Shown here: piece by piece, positions 47,002 to 55,177 of the stretch
Numbering within the stretch: the first letter of the stretch is position 1
Layout: the number at the start of each line of letters is the position of its first letter
Made by a program: the position numbers and the translations under genes
Assembly: GCF_030734285.1 (NCBI RefSeq)
Contig: NZ_CP132295.1
Coordinates: forward strand, 744,001 to 808,000
Length of the DNA: 64,000 nt
Direction: 5' to 3'
DNA from: Natronococcus sp. AD-5
GTDB lineage: Archaea; Halobacteriota; Halobacteria; Halobacteriales; Natrialbaceae
Notes under the pieces: model-generated
Database searches by the model: none
What the model saw: only the letters and a program-made list of their open reading frames with translations
Told to the model about the DNA's origin: nothing

Positions 47002-47274
47002 ATGGGAGTCGCGGACGAGCAGATCCGTGTCAGTGAGCGAGTAAAACGCGAGATCGAACGGCGGAGGCGTGAGGGTGAGAGTTACAACGATGTCCTCGAG
47101 CGCGTCCTCGACGAGGAGGGCGCCGGTGACTTCTACGATGGCTTCGGTCGCTGGTCAGACGAGCAGGCCAACCGCGTCCGTGAGGCACGTCGGAAGTCGA
47201 AGGAAAAACGGAAACGACGGATGCACGAGCGTGTTGAGGACGATGCATTAAGGTCCTCGACGCGACGTTCCTGA
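47002..47274 (+). CDS. vapB: VapB-type antitoxin, extended by loss of its stop
   Basis: Starts MGVADEQIRVSERVKREIE; the N-terminal strand-helix-helix (RERRREGESYNDVLERVLD) binds DNA and the C-terminal helix binds toxin in this family. The natural end is probably ...EDDA at codon 82; in this sequence the next codon is TTA where TGA would be expected, so translation runs eight residues on (LRSSTRRS). The antitoxin should neutralise VapC and autorepress. It overlaps the toxin frame. Confidence 0.8.
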   Translation: MGVADEQIRVSERVKREIERRRREGESYNDVLERVLDEEGAGDFYDGFGRWSDEQANRVREARRKSKEKRKRRMHERVEDDALRSSTRRS

Positions 47275-47642
47275 TCGACTACCTGGACGGCCGTGAGGCG
47301 ACCCGCGAGTTCTACGAGGAGCACGGTGCTAAGGAGACTCGATGGGTTGCTCCGGTTCCGGCACTCGCGGAAGCCCTTGTCGGTGAGGGGAATCTCCCAA
47401 ACGGCGATATCGACGCTGCCCGCGCTGACCTGGCATGGGTCGACGCTCATCCCATTGACGAGCGGACGGCCGTCACGGCAGGGGTGATCACGAACGAGAT
47501 CGCGCCGGGTGGTCCCTATCTGGACGGGCCGGACGCGCTGATCGCAGTGGTTGGTCGTGAACTCAATGCGCCGGTGGTCAGCGGCGATGGCGACCTCGCT
47601 CACGAGGAAACCATGGCAGTCGTCGACGTCAAGGAATACTGA
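47247..47642 (+). pseudogene. vapC: VapC-type PIN-domain toxin lacking a standard start
   Basis: An open frame of 131 codons: IKVLDATFLIDYLDGREAT, LAEALVGEGNLPNGDIDAA, GPYLDGPDALIAVVGREL and VVSGDGDLAHEETMAVVDV. The four PIN acidic residues (Asp in LDATF, Glu in LAEAL, Asp in LDGPDA, Asp in SGDGD) are all there, so the RNase core is intact. The frame has no ATG/GTG/TTG ahead of the first catalytic Asp; its first codon is ATT at 47247, exactly where the usual ATGA overlap with vapB would be. Toxin expression is probably lost or much reduced. Confidence 0.75.
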
Positions 47643-48514
47643 CGTGATACATCTGCATCGCGGAGATGCTTGATACCCTTCGGGAACAGCTCGTGAATGG
47701 CGTCGGAGAAAGTATGACCGAGTGATGGTAGCTTTTTGAATTAGTCTCGATCTGTGTCAATCGCCCTCGCGTCACTCACCTCTTTCACTCTCGAGGTGAT
47801 CGACGTCTCACCAGTCGCACGAATTGTGCGAAACTCCGAAGACGGGGGAGGCTTTGGAGGGAATGTTCAAGGCACTGTACACATGGCTACGGAGGCAGAC
47901 ACCCTGTCACCGTCTGCCACCCACTAACTTCTACAAGATGAACTATTTTAACTGTACCTCCACTTCTCAGTGAAAGAATCAGAACCAAGAAATCGTAGGC
48001 ATAGCGTGTTGGAACTCCGTTAATGTCAGAAATATATCTTTAAACAATCCAGAACTATCTGTGAATCCCGTCGAATAGTGTTTAATTCAAAGACACAATC
48101 GCTACGTTCAATACACCTCCATCTCTTGGATTCGAGTGCCCGAAAGGGCTCAGACGTATACGGAATCGATTAGGAAAGGGGTTCCATCTCGAACCTTGCA
48201 TCACTCTGCACCCTCACCCCCCTTCCTTTTCGCCCAAGCCGATCAACGTCCTACACAATCCGTACGAATTGTATACTACTCGAGAATATCTTATCAAAGA
48301 ACTATTATCTTGTAACTCACAATCTATAAAAACGTTCACAACTACTCAAGGCTAATCCACTTTTGTTGGGAGAGTGTTCTGTGACACTCCGCTGGTCTTC
48401 CCGGCGCTCCATTACAGTCTTTCGAAAGTCACCAATCAACTCCAATAGCCAAGCAAACACGCTAACTCACTCATACCGCCTTTTATTCAGGGGCGAAACC
48501 ACCACATTCAATAT
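47643..48514. other. Long non-coding stretch
   Basis: About 870 bases, AT-rich from about 47920. No convincing ORF, IS end or RNA was found. Poly-pyrimidine and AT-rich tracts near 48200-48350 are typical of intergenic islands. Confidence 0.4.
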
Positions 48515-48847
48515 TTGGTGCACTACATTGCTATGGGATTAGCCCTTATCTCTGTCATCAATGGAATTTTCGCGCTCTGGGTGCGTGACTATCATAGCCC
48601 TGGTCTCGACATAGAAGACTATCTGCAGTACATCGATAATCCTCCAGAACCGATTCGACGGGAACTGGTCAAATCCTACCTGACGGTTATCACAGGCAAC
48701 GAAGAAACTGACGATCCAGAGATGTTCTTTGAGGGTAATCGAACTAAGAACGATAAGAAAATCGACAAATTAGATCAATATCTAAAGTTAACTTTTGGTT
48801 CACTCATTTCGATCCTATTACAGTCATTAATATATCTACTTTGGTAG
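48515..48847 (+). CDS. Small two-span membrane protein
   Basis: 110 codons; TTG 48515, GTG 48518 or ATG 48533 are possible starts. An N-terminal helix (IAMGLALISVINGIFALWV) and a C-terminal helix (FGSLISILLQSLIYLLW) flank an acidic, charged loop of about 60 residues (DYLQYIDNPPEPIRRELVK). Base composition is AT-shifted. No family recognised; may be an N-truncated gene. Confidence 0.5.
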   Translation: MVHYIAMGLALISVINGIFALWVRDYHSPGLDIEDYLQYIDNPPEPIRRELVKSYLTVITGNEETDDPEMFFEGNRTKNDKKIDKLDQYLKLTFGSLISILLQSLIYLLW

Positions 48848-48985
48848 TTATCGTAAGGGTAGTCCGAATTAATCGCTCGTTTTCGAAGATCTCAGCAGTC
48901 TCCTCGGCCAGTTCACTGGCTTCGATATGCGCGTACATCTGTGAAGTAGTCCGCGGGTCGGTGTGCCGGACTTGGGAGAACGATT
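48835..48985 (-). pseudogene. Tyrosine recombinase C-terminal fragment
   Basis: Encodes QVRHTDPRTTSQMYAHIEA and SELAEETAEIFENE: the end of a XerC/D-type integrase, with the HTDPRTT motif and the nucleophile Tyr in QMYAHI. The N-terminal and remaining catalytic parts are gone; the piece is fused at about 48980 to the transposase fragment that cut it. Confidence 0.65.
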
Positions 48986-49420
48986 TTGCTCGTCGACAAC
49001 CTCACTTTTCGGCCGGACAGCAGGAGCTGAGAACTCCCGGTCGTGGACCTCTTTGACGACGAAGTGGGAAGCACTCCGAACGAACTCTCGGACACCGTCG
49101 TCAAAGCGATTGCGCCATGTTCGAGACAGCACGGATTCATCAGGGATGTGATCCAGCCCGAATGGTTCGGCAAGTTCTTGATACCGAGCCAGCGCTCGAT
49201 AGCTCTCACCCGTGATTTTCCGGTAGATGAGGAGTCGAACCATCCCGAGAAACGAGTCCGGAGCAGGGTGCCACTCTGGATAACTATCATCGATATATTC
49301 GGTTCGAATCGTACTCCCAGCGATGCTCGATGGCAGCGAGTTGCCTGCTTGAAGCTGTTCAGTAATTTCGATTCCCGTGTAGGTATCAGTCATTCGGCAG
49401 GCACGGTCCGAGAGCGGATC
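48986..49420 (-). pseudogene. Transposase N-terminal fragment
   Basis: YIDDSYPEWHPAPDSFLGM, VRLLIYRKITGESYRALAR, YQELAEPFGLDHIPDESVL and SRTWRNRFDDGVREFVRSA are the N-terminal domain of a halophile transposase; it breaks off after SEVVDEQNRS where the integrase relic begins. The catalytic domain is missing. The IS family is not assigned. Confidence 0.65.
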
Positions 49421-49554
49421 CAGCGAGTCAGCCATCGATTCACGATTGTATCGTGGTGGTAGAAGTGATTAAGGATCCCACCCGTCGTGTCCCGTTCCTC
49501 ATGAATTTGAAGACTCAAGACGTATTCTGGAAATGGAACGACGGACTCTGGTGA

Positions 49555-50060
49555 ATCGCCATACAGTGCTTGATTTCACTGTGTCACCGCTCGCTTGATG
49601 TTGTGAACGACACATTTCACGACGAGTTCTCGAAATTCTCGATACCAGGTTTGCACACGCACATCGACGCCGTGCGTGCGCTTGATCGCCGAGAAGGCGG
49701 CCTCACACATCGATCGCTGACGGTAGCGAGGCCCATCGATCCGCGCGTTATGCGCGTGGTCGATGGGCCGGAAGATCCAATGCTTAATCAGTGGTCTTAC
49801 GCCCTCTTCTCTGGGTTTTCGCGTAATCACATCCAGTCGTAGCCTTTATCGAGGCTGTGCAGATCACCTGCGTCGCGGCAGGCGACCCGCCACCCGAACT
49901 GTGTATCGTGCGGTTTCCCGGTCGTACAGTGAACGTTGAGGACAGCTTGCATCGCCGTGTCAACGAGAGCGGTCGCTTTCAGTGTTTGAACGCGATAGTT
50001 TGTCCGGCGGCAGTAGTGCTTGCTGGCGTTCTCGTGGTGGAAAAACATGGCGTCGGTGCC
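49555..50060 (-). pseudogene. IS5-like transposase copy 2, frameshifted C-terminal part
   Basis: From about 50050: FFHHENASKHYCRRTNYRV, QTLKATALVDTAMQAVLNV, GDLHSLDKGYDWM, then after a frameshift KPREEGVRPLIKHWIFRPI, AAFSAIKRTHGVDVRVQTW and YREFRELVVKCVVHNIKRA. It is about 75 per cent alike by eye to the copy at 34.6 kb and shares the same right end (TATGGCGATTCACCA, reversed at 49550-49564). The N-terminus is lost. Confidence 0.75.
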
Positions 50061-50135
50061 CAGTCTCCAAATATATAAATTTATTTAATATTTCCCAATC
50101 CGACAATAGTGCTTATAGAACAATTCTACAGTCAT

Positions 50136-51179
50136 TCAGTCATATGTGTGGAAGTCGACTTCTTGCTCGAGAAGTTCGTCGGGAATCCCAGGAATTTCAT
50201 CGGAACGGACTGGACCCTGTTCCTCGATGACGTCGAGATCGCGGGGAAATTCACGTAACGCGAAATGCAACGAAATACCAGCCTTCGCTCCTTCGCCCAA
50301 TGCAATTGGAAGTTGATTGTGTCCAGGCGTCAGGTCTCCCACTGCATAGACGCGGTCGACTGTTGTCTGCCCGTGATCATCGACGACGACCGTTCCATCA
50401 TCATTGATATCACAGCCGAGGTTGCGGGCTAGACCGTTGTTGTACTCGGCACCGTACATGGCGAAGCCACCCTTGTACTCGCGAACCATGCCGTCTTCGA
50501 ACTCGAGGGCTGCTAACCAGCCGTCTTTGTTGTTTTGAACGCTAGTGATGTCCTCGTGAATGATATCGATTGGATGGTTCGAGAGCATTGTTGCCGTCTC
50601 GTCGCTCCATTCAGGGCTATCATCGCGGGTGAGTAGATCAACATCGTCGGTGAAGTTCAGCATGATCGCGGCTACGTGTGCAGCGCTCTCCCCGTACCCC
50701 ATGACGTAGACGGGTTCGTCGACGAACATGTAGGCATCACAGTGCAAGCAGTAGTGGAGTCCACGACCGGTCCGCGGTAGTGGCGGTTCCGGGCGGACAT
50801 CGTTGAATCCCGTCGCAAGAACAATGTACTTTGTGCGATAGTCAGCATTATTCCCACAGAGACGGATCGAACCATCCTCATTACTGTCGCAGGAGACGAG
50901 TAGATCATTGTGGATATCGCATCCGTACTCTCGAAGTTGGTCTCTACCGACCGAGAGAAATTCGTTTCCAGATGTCTCCTCCGTGATACCCAGTAAATTG
51001 TGGACGTCTTGCATCATCGCTGCACGTCCACCGCCTCGGTCAACGACGGCAGTCCGATGGCCAAGTCGCGTCGTATACAGCGCCGCGGTCATTCCAGCCG
51101 GACCGCCTCCGACGACGAGAACTTCGTAATCGTGAACAGTCGAATCAGTAGCCATCGTCTCTTCATTCGATATCGACAC
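50136..51179 (-). CDS. Thioredoxin-reductase-like FAD/NAD(P) oxidoreductase
   Basis: 347 residues (Met 51155 is an alternative start). N-terminal FAD motif YEVLVVGGGPAGMTAALYT; a redox Cys pair in LHYCLHCDAYMFVDEP at the TrxR position; a second Rossmann entry VYVMGYGESAAHVAAIM; and the C-terminal FAD motif VDRVYAVGDLTPGHNQLPI. The CLHC pair and the DRGGGRAAMMQD segment differ from true TrxB (CATC), as in the group of haloarchaeal TrxR homologues whose partner is unproven. It follows trxB by 136 bases on the same strand. Confidence 0.88.
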   Translation of the reverse strand: MSISNEETMATDSTVHDYEVLVVGGGPAGMTAALYTTRLGHRTAVVDRGGGRAAMMQDVHNLLGITEETSGNEFLSVGRDQLREYGCDIHNDLLVSCDSNEDGSIRLCGNNADYRTKYIVLATGFNDVRPEPPLPRTGRGLHYCLHCDAYMFVDEPVYVMGYGESAAHVAAIMLNFTDDVDLLTRDDSPEWSDETATMLSNHPIDIIHEDITSVQNNKDGWLAALEFEDGMVREYKGGFAMYGAEYNNGLARNLGCDINDDGTVVVDDHGQTTVDRVYAVGDLTPGHNQLPIALGEGAKAGISLHFALREFPRDLDVIEEQGPVRSDEIPGIPDELLEQEVDFHTYD

Positions 51180-51315
51180 ATAAAATGGTGGTTCGAAATC
51201 GGCGTGATATTGTGAATATAGTGACGAAGCCAGCGAGTGAGATCTAGTTCTTGATTACTATAGACTTACTGGGCAGCTGTCCCCAATCTCATCATTCATG
51301 GCACTTATATTTCAG

Positions 51316-52359
51316 CTACAGAGGCATCTCAAGTGCGGTTTCTTCCGTCCGATCGAGCGTCTCGAGGTACGCTTCGGCGTCAAGCGCTGCCATGCTGCCA
51401 GTACCAGCGGCGGTGATCGCCTGTTGATAGTGCGGATCAGCGACGTCGCCGGCGGCGAAGACGCCCTCGACCGTGGTCTTGGTCGTCGTGCGGCCGTCGT
51501 TGTCGGTTCGAGTGTAGAGGTAGCCGCTCTCGCCGCGGTCGACGGCGGCCCCCTCGAGGAACTCGGTATTCGGCGTGTGCCCAATTGCGTAGAATACACC
51601 GCCGATGTCGACCGTCTCGAGCGTCACGTCGGCGCCGTTTGCAGCTTTTTCGAGGGGATAGCCGTCGGGGTGAGAGACAAGCGTTGCGCCGGTGACTCCC
51701 TCTTCTTGTGAGCTCTGAAGCGCCTCGAGTTCCGTATTCCAGCGGAACTCGATAGTTTCGTGGTCGCGGGCGCGGTCGGCCATGATCTCGGACGCGCGCA
51801 GTTCCTCACGGCGGTGGACGACCGTCACGCTGTCGGCGAACTTCGCGAGGAAGAGCGCTTCTTCCATCACCGAATCGCCGCCGCCGATCACGAGGACGTC
51901 GTCGCCGCGGTGGAACGCGCCGTCGCAGGTTGCACACGTCGAGAGCCCGTAGCCCATCAGTTCGTCTTCGTTCTCGGCGCCGACCCAACGAGCGCTCGCG
52001 CCGCTCGCAACGATCAGCGCACGCGTTCGCAGACGATCGCCGTTCGAGAGGTCGAGCTCGAACGGCTGCTCCTCGAGCGTCGCGTTTTCGACAGTGCCGT
52101 GAGTGAACTCAGCGCCGAAGCGCTCGACCTGGTCCTTGCCATTCTGGATCAGCTCCATCCCGCCGACGCCCTCGAGGAAGCCGAGGTAATTCTCGACGTC
52201 GGTCGTCAGCGTCAGTTGGCCGCCCGGTTCGGGCCCCTCGAGTATCAGCGGCTCGAGGTCGGCCCGCGCGGCGTAGACGGCTGCGGAAAGGCCGGCGATA
52301 CCGGAACCGACGATCACGACGTCGCGAACGTCTGCGGTCGTGGCAGCGTCCTCGTTCAT
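51316..52359 (-). CDS. trxB: Thioredoxin reductase
   Basis: 347 residues. FAD motif VVIVGSGIAGLSAAVYAAR, GPEPGGQLTLTTDVENYLG, the redox Cys pair in STCATCDGAFHRGDDVLVI, the NADPH motif GGGDSVMEEALFLAK, and the closing FAD motif GVFAAGDVADPHYQQAITA. It moves electrons from NADPH (or NADH) to thioredoxin. Its start overlaps the trxA stop by four bases, so the two are co-translated and functionally paired. Confidence 0.94.
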   Translation of the reverse strand: MNEDAATTADVRDVVIVGSGIAGLSAAVYAARADLEPLILEGPEPGGQLTLTTDVENYLGFLEGVGGMELIQNGKDQVERFGAEFTHGTVENATLEEQPFELDLSNGDRLRTRALIVASGASARWVGAENEDELMGYGLSTCATCDGAFHRGDDVLVIGGGDSVMEEALFLAKFADSVTVVHRREELRASEIMADRARDHETIEFRWNTELEALQSSQEEGVTGATLVSHPDGYPLEKAANGADVTLETVDIGGVFYAIGHTPNTEFLEGAAVDRGESGYLYTRTDNDGRTTTKTTVEGVFAAGDVADPHYQQAITAAGTGSMAALDAEAYLETLDRTEETALEMPL

Positions 52360-52715
52360 TCGGTGTATCCCTCGATCAAGTCGCGGAGTCGGTCTTCCGG
52401 CAGCGCGCCGGACTGCTGTTCGACCTGTTCGCCGTCCGCGAAGAGGACGAGCGTCGGCACGCCGCGAACGCCGAACGAACCCGCGAGCTGCTGGTGTTCG
52501 TCGACGTCGACCTTGGCGATCACGGCCTCAGTCGTGTCCGCTAACCGCTCGAGGACGGGATTGAGCATCTGACAGGGGCCACACCAGTCGGCGTAGAAGT
52601 TCACAAGGACGACGTCGTGCGCCGTCGTGACGTCCTCGAGGTGGCTTCTCCCGTCGATGTAGATCGGTTCGTCGAGCGATTGCGCCGAAACGTCGTCGCG
52701 TGCATCTGTTGCCAT
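52356..52715 (-). CDS. trxA: Thioredoxin
   Basis: 119 residues from ATG 52715 (MATDARDDVSAQSLDEPIY); a longer ORF upstream to 52904 is not used because a promoter lies inside it. Active site VNFYADWCGPCQMLNPVLE (WCGPC) and the cis-Pro in RGVPTLVLFADGEQV. It reduces protein disulfides with electrons from the adjacent TrxB. The start is about 26 bases from a TTTAAA box, so a leaderless transcript is likely. Confidence 0.94.
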   Translation of the reverse strand: MATDARDDVSAQSLDEPIYIDGRSHLEDVTTAHDVVLVNFYADWCGPCQMLNPVLERLADTTEAVIAKVDVDEHQQLAGSFGVRGVPTLVLFADGEQVEQQSGALPEDRLRDLIEGYTE

Positions 52716-52740
52716 CACCACTACGTTTGAACCGACGCCG

Positions 52741-52770
52741 TTTAAAGACTTTGTGCATATTGCACAATAC
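52741..52770 (-). promoter_or_regulatory. trxA promoter with upstream palindrome
   Basis: TTTAAA at 52741-52746 (minus-strand TATA) precedes the trxA ATG by about 26 bases. Directly upstream of it is a perfect interrupted palindrome TTGTGC-ATATT-GCACAA (52751-52767), a likely operator for an activator or redox regulator of trxA-trxB. Confidence 0.5.
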
Positions 52771-52933
52771 AGTAATACACAATTCCCAGGCAGATTCTGG
52801 GGGTCGGCATATTCCGAAAACGAATGTGTTCGAAATAGGCGGCTACACTGGCTTGAAGATGTGGGGGGAGCAGAAGCGGACTCTCCTCCGATCGAATTAG
52901 CCACTCAGTTTTGCACTAATTCCTAACAGCCAG

Positions 52934-53596
52934 TCATTCGATAGAGTCGTCCGACCGTTCCGAGACACCCGCGTCGAAGCGGGCGAAATACCCGACTCGC
53001 GTTCCGACGCGCGCGTCGAACGCCAGTCCCCGCCGTTCGATACGGCGTCGCAACCCTTCGAATCCGACGAAGTGCGGGTCGGGGAGCGATTCGCCGACGA
53101 CGAGTCGACCGTCGGGTTTCAGCACCCGCTCGAGTTCGTCGAGTGCTCGCTTCTGGTCGGGAATCTCGCCGAGGACTAAGACCAGATACGCGGCGTCGAA
53201 CGTGTCGTCCGGGTACGGAAGCGACCGTGCGTCACCGCGGATCGGTTCGACGTTCTGGGTTCCCTCCTGTCGCATTCGCGTTCGGATGTGTTCGACCATC
53301 TCCGATTGGACGTCTACGGCGTGCAGCGTCCCTGACGGTTCGATCGCCCGTGCGACCATCCCGGTGTAGTAGCCGGTTCCCGGTCCGACCTCGAGAATAC
53401 GTTCTCCGGGCCAGAGCTCGAGTACGTCGCGCAGCCGGGAGCGAGTGATGACCGGACGCGGGAGGTCGATCGCGTAGCGCTGGGCGTACGGGCACGGTGA
53501 TGGGTTCGATCGCCACCGAAGAGCGTATCCGAGTCCGGCGAACAGCGCGAGTCCGAGCAGGGCGGCGATCGCTCGTACGGTACGACGAGAAACCAT
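52934..53596 (-). CDS. Membrane-anchored class I SAM methyltransferase
   Basis: 220 residues. N-terminal hydrophobic helix (AIAALLGLALFAGLGYALR) anchors it. Methyltransferase core: RILEVGPGTGYYTGMVARA (SAM motif I), LHAVDVQSEMVEHIRTRM, PIRGDARSLPYPDDTFDAA and YLVLVLGEIPDQKRALDEL, then LKPDGRLVVGE. The class (UbiE/COQ5-like) methylates small molecules or quinones; here the substrate is unknown. Single gene. Confidence 0.88.
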   Translation of the reverse strand: MVSRRTVRAIAALLGLALFAGLGYALRWRSNPSPCPYAQRYAIDLPRPVITRSRLRDVLELWPGERILEVGPGTGYYTGMVARAIEPSGTLHAVDVQSEMVEHIRTRMRQEGTQNVEPIRGDARSLPYPDDTFDAAYLVLVLGEIPDQKRALDELERVLKPDGRLVVGESLPDPHFVGFEGLRRRIERRGLAFDARVGTRVGYFARFDAGVSERSDDSIE

Positions 53597-53706
53597 AGTG
53601 ATACCTTCACCGCGGACGGACTACAGTCTTCCCCGAACTGACGCACGCGCTGCGGGCTTGCCGTTGCTACCCCAACTACGACCGTTCTCGAAATCGGTCG
53701 TACAGT

Positions 53707-54090
53707 ATGGCCTATACGCTCCGTTCCCTAGTCGACGGCGAGTTTGACGACGTTGTCGAGAAAACGATCGACGCCCTCGAGGACGAGGGGTTCGGCGTGC
53801 TCTGCGATATCGACGTCCAAGAAACGCTGCAAAAGAAACTCGACGAGGACTTCCGGCAGTATAGAATCCTGGGTGCGTGCAATCCGCAGTTGGCCCATCA
53901 GGGACTCGAGCATGATCTCGAACTCGGGACGTTGCTTCCGTGCAACGTCGTCGTCTACGACGATGACGACGGCGTGGTCGTCACTGCGGTCGACCCGCAG
54001 CGCCTGATCGGCATTACCGACGACGATGAGCTCGACCCGATCGGCGACGACGCGTACGAGCGCTTCGAACGGGTTCTCGAGTCTCTGTAG
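53707..54090 (+). CDS. DUF302 family protein
   Basis: 127 residues. MAYTLRSLVDGEFDDVVEK, TIDALEDEGFGVLCDIDVQ, QETLQKKLDEDFRQYRILG ACNP, GTLLPCNVVVYDDDDGVVV and the closing helix match DUF302, a small fold found near sulfur and stress genes. Two conserved Cys (GACNP, LLPCNV) could bind metal or thiols. Function unsettled. It lies beside the methyltransferase and Usp genes. Confidence 0.9.
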   Translation: MAYTLRSLVDGEFDDVVEKTIDALEDEGFGVLCDIDVQETLQKKLDEDFRQYRILGACNPQLAHQGLEHDLELGTLLPCNVVVYDDDDGVVVTAVDPQRLIGITDDDELDPIGDDAYERFERVLESL

Positions 54091-54195
54091 CCCGATTGCC
54101 TGGTTTTATATATCGGAAGAAGAGAAGATACGGTCGATGTCATTGTGTGCGCTTATGCTACTCACACTCTTCAGCGCGTTTCGACGATTTGCCGT

Positions 54196-54621
54196 CTACC
54201 GGACCACGAGGACGGGAACGGGCGATCGCCGAACGACCTTTTCCGCGACGCTCCCGAGCAGGACGCGTGAGATTCCCTCCTGTCCGTGGCTTCCGACGAC
54301 GATCAGGTCGACCGCTTCTTCCTCTGCCGTCGCGACGATTCGGTGATCCGGTTCTCCCGTGGCGACGGTCGTTTCGAGACTTCGGCCGTGCTCCGACACG
54401 GTCTCCCTCGCAGACTCGAGGACGTTGTCCGCGTATTCCTCCACTCGCTCGGTGATGGGAATTTGCAGTTCGGGACCCACGAGTTGCGCCCACCGACTGG
54501 CCGGGACCTCGATGACGTACAGCGCGATGACGGTCGCATCCGGAAATTCTTCGAAGACTAATTCGAGGGCTTCTATCGCCAGTGGTGATCTGTCGTACGG
54601 AACGAGAATTCGCTCAGCCAT
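54196..54621 (-). CDS. Universal stress protein
   Basis: 141 residues. MAERILVPYDRSPLAIEAL, then LYVIEVPASRWAQLVG and the signature LIVVGSHGQEGISRVLLGS VAEKVV typical of UspA with nucleotide-binding glycines. The ATG at 54621 follows a possible TATA-like ATACCGG region. Role in stress response inferred from family. Confidence 0.92.
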   Translation of the reverse strand: MAERILVPYDRSPLAIEALELVFEEFPDATVIALYVIEVPASRWAQLVGPELQIPITERVEEYADNVLESARETVSEHGRSLETTVATGEPDHRIVATAEEEAVDLIVVGSHGQEGISRVLLGSVAEKVVRRSPVPVLVVR

Positions 54622-54788
54622 GGTGAACGGATTCGACCATCCGGTATAAACGTATCACCGGATCGGACGAGGGACCGATTCTCGCGTGAAAAACGTGCTC
54701 CTACGCCACGTGACGAACGTGCTTCGACGAGGGGTAATCGGTGAGCGTTACCGTACAGACGCTCTCGATCGTCGCTGTCGTCCAGGCG

Positions 54789-55040
54789 TTACGACTCGCT
54801 ATCGGACTGCGTCCAATCGAGAAGAGGTGGGTCGGGGCTCCCACGGCCGGGAACACCACAGACACCCGCGTCCGCTCCGGCGCGTTCGACACCGGCGGCG
54901 ACGCGATTGATCTGCCAGTCGACGCCGTGGTCCGTCGCCGACTCGTGATCGCTGAGTGCGGTACGTGCGATACCCAGGTTCGCGAACGACTCGCGGAACT
55001 CGCAGTCACAACACGCGATTACGACGTTTCCCTCGCCCAT
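54789..55040 (-). CDS. Small zinc-finger-like haloarchaeal protein
   Basis: 83 residues from Met 55040 (MGEGNVVIACCDCEFRESF). Zinc ligands: the CCDC knuckle and the His pair HESATDHGVDW, as in a treble-clef or C2H2-like finger. The C-terminal AAGVERAGADAGVCGVPG matches a haloarchaeal family (DUF7542-like in my memory). The opposing plus-strand ORF is longer but lacks halophilic character. It is upstream of the UspA gene on the same strand and could be co-transcribed. Nucleic-acid binding is plausible. Confidence 0.65.
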   Translation of the reverse strand: MGEGNVVIACCDCEFRESFANLGIARTALSDHESATDHGVDWQINRVAAGVERAGADAGVCGVPGRGSPDPPLLDWTQSDSES

Positions 55041-55177
55041 ACGGGGTATCCGACCCAGAGCGACGAAAGCGCTCTGGTCGACTCTCGCATCCCTAGGGAC
55101 AGCGGCCAACGATTCGTCCGACTGCCGATGACCCGACGGGCGAAAACGGGGTTCGAAGCACGACGAGCGGGGGCGGG

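Noticed and set aside
46500-48514. Possible CRISPR array or tRNA in the long gaps
   Set aside because: No regularly spaced repeats and no cloverleaf could be recognised in this or other gaps.
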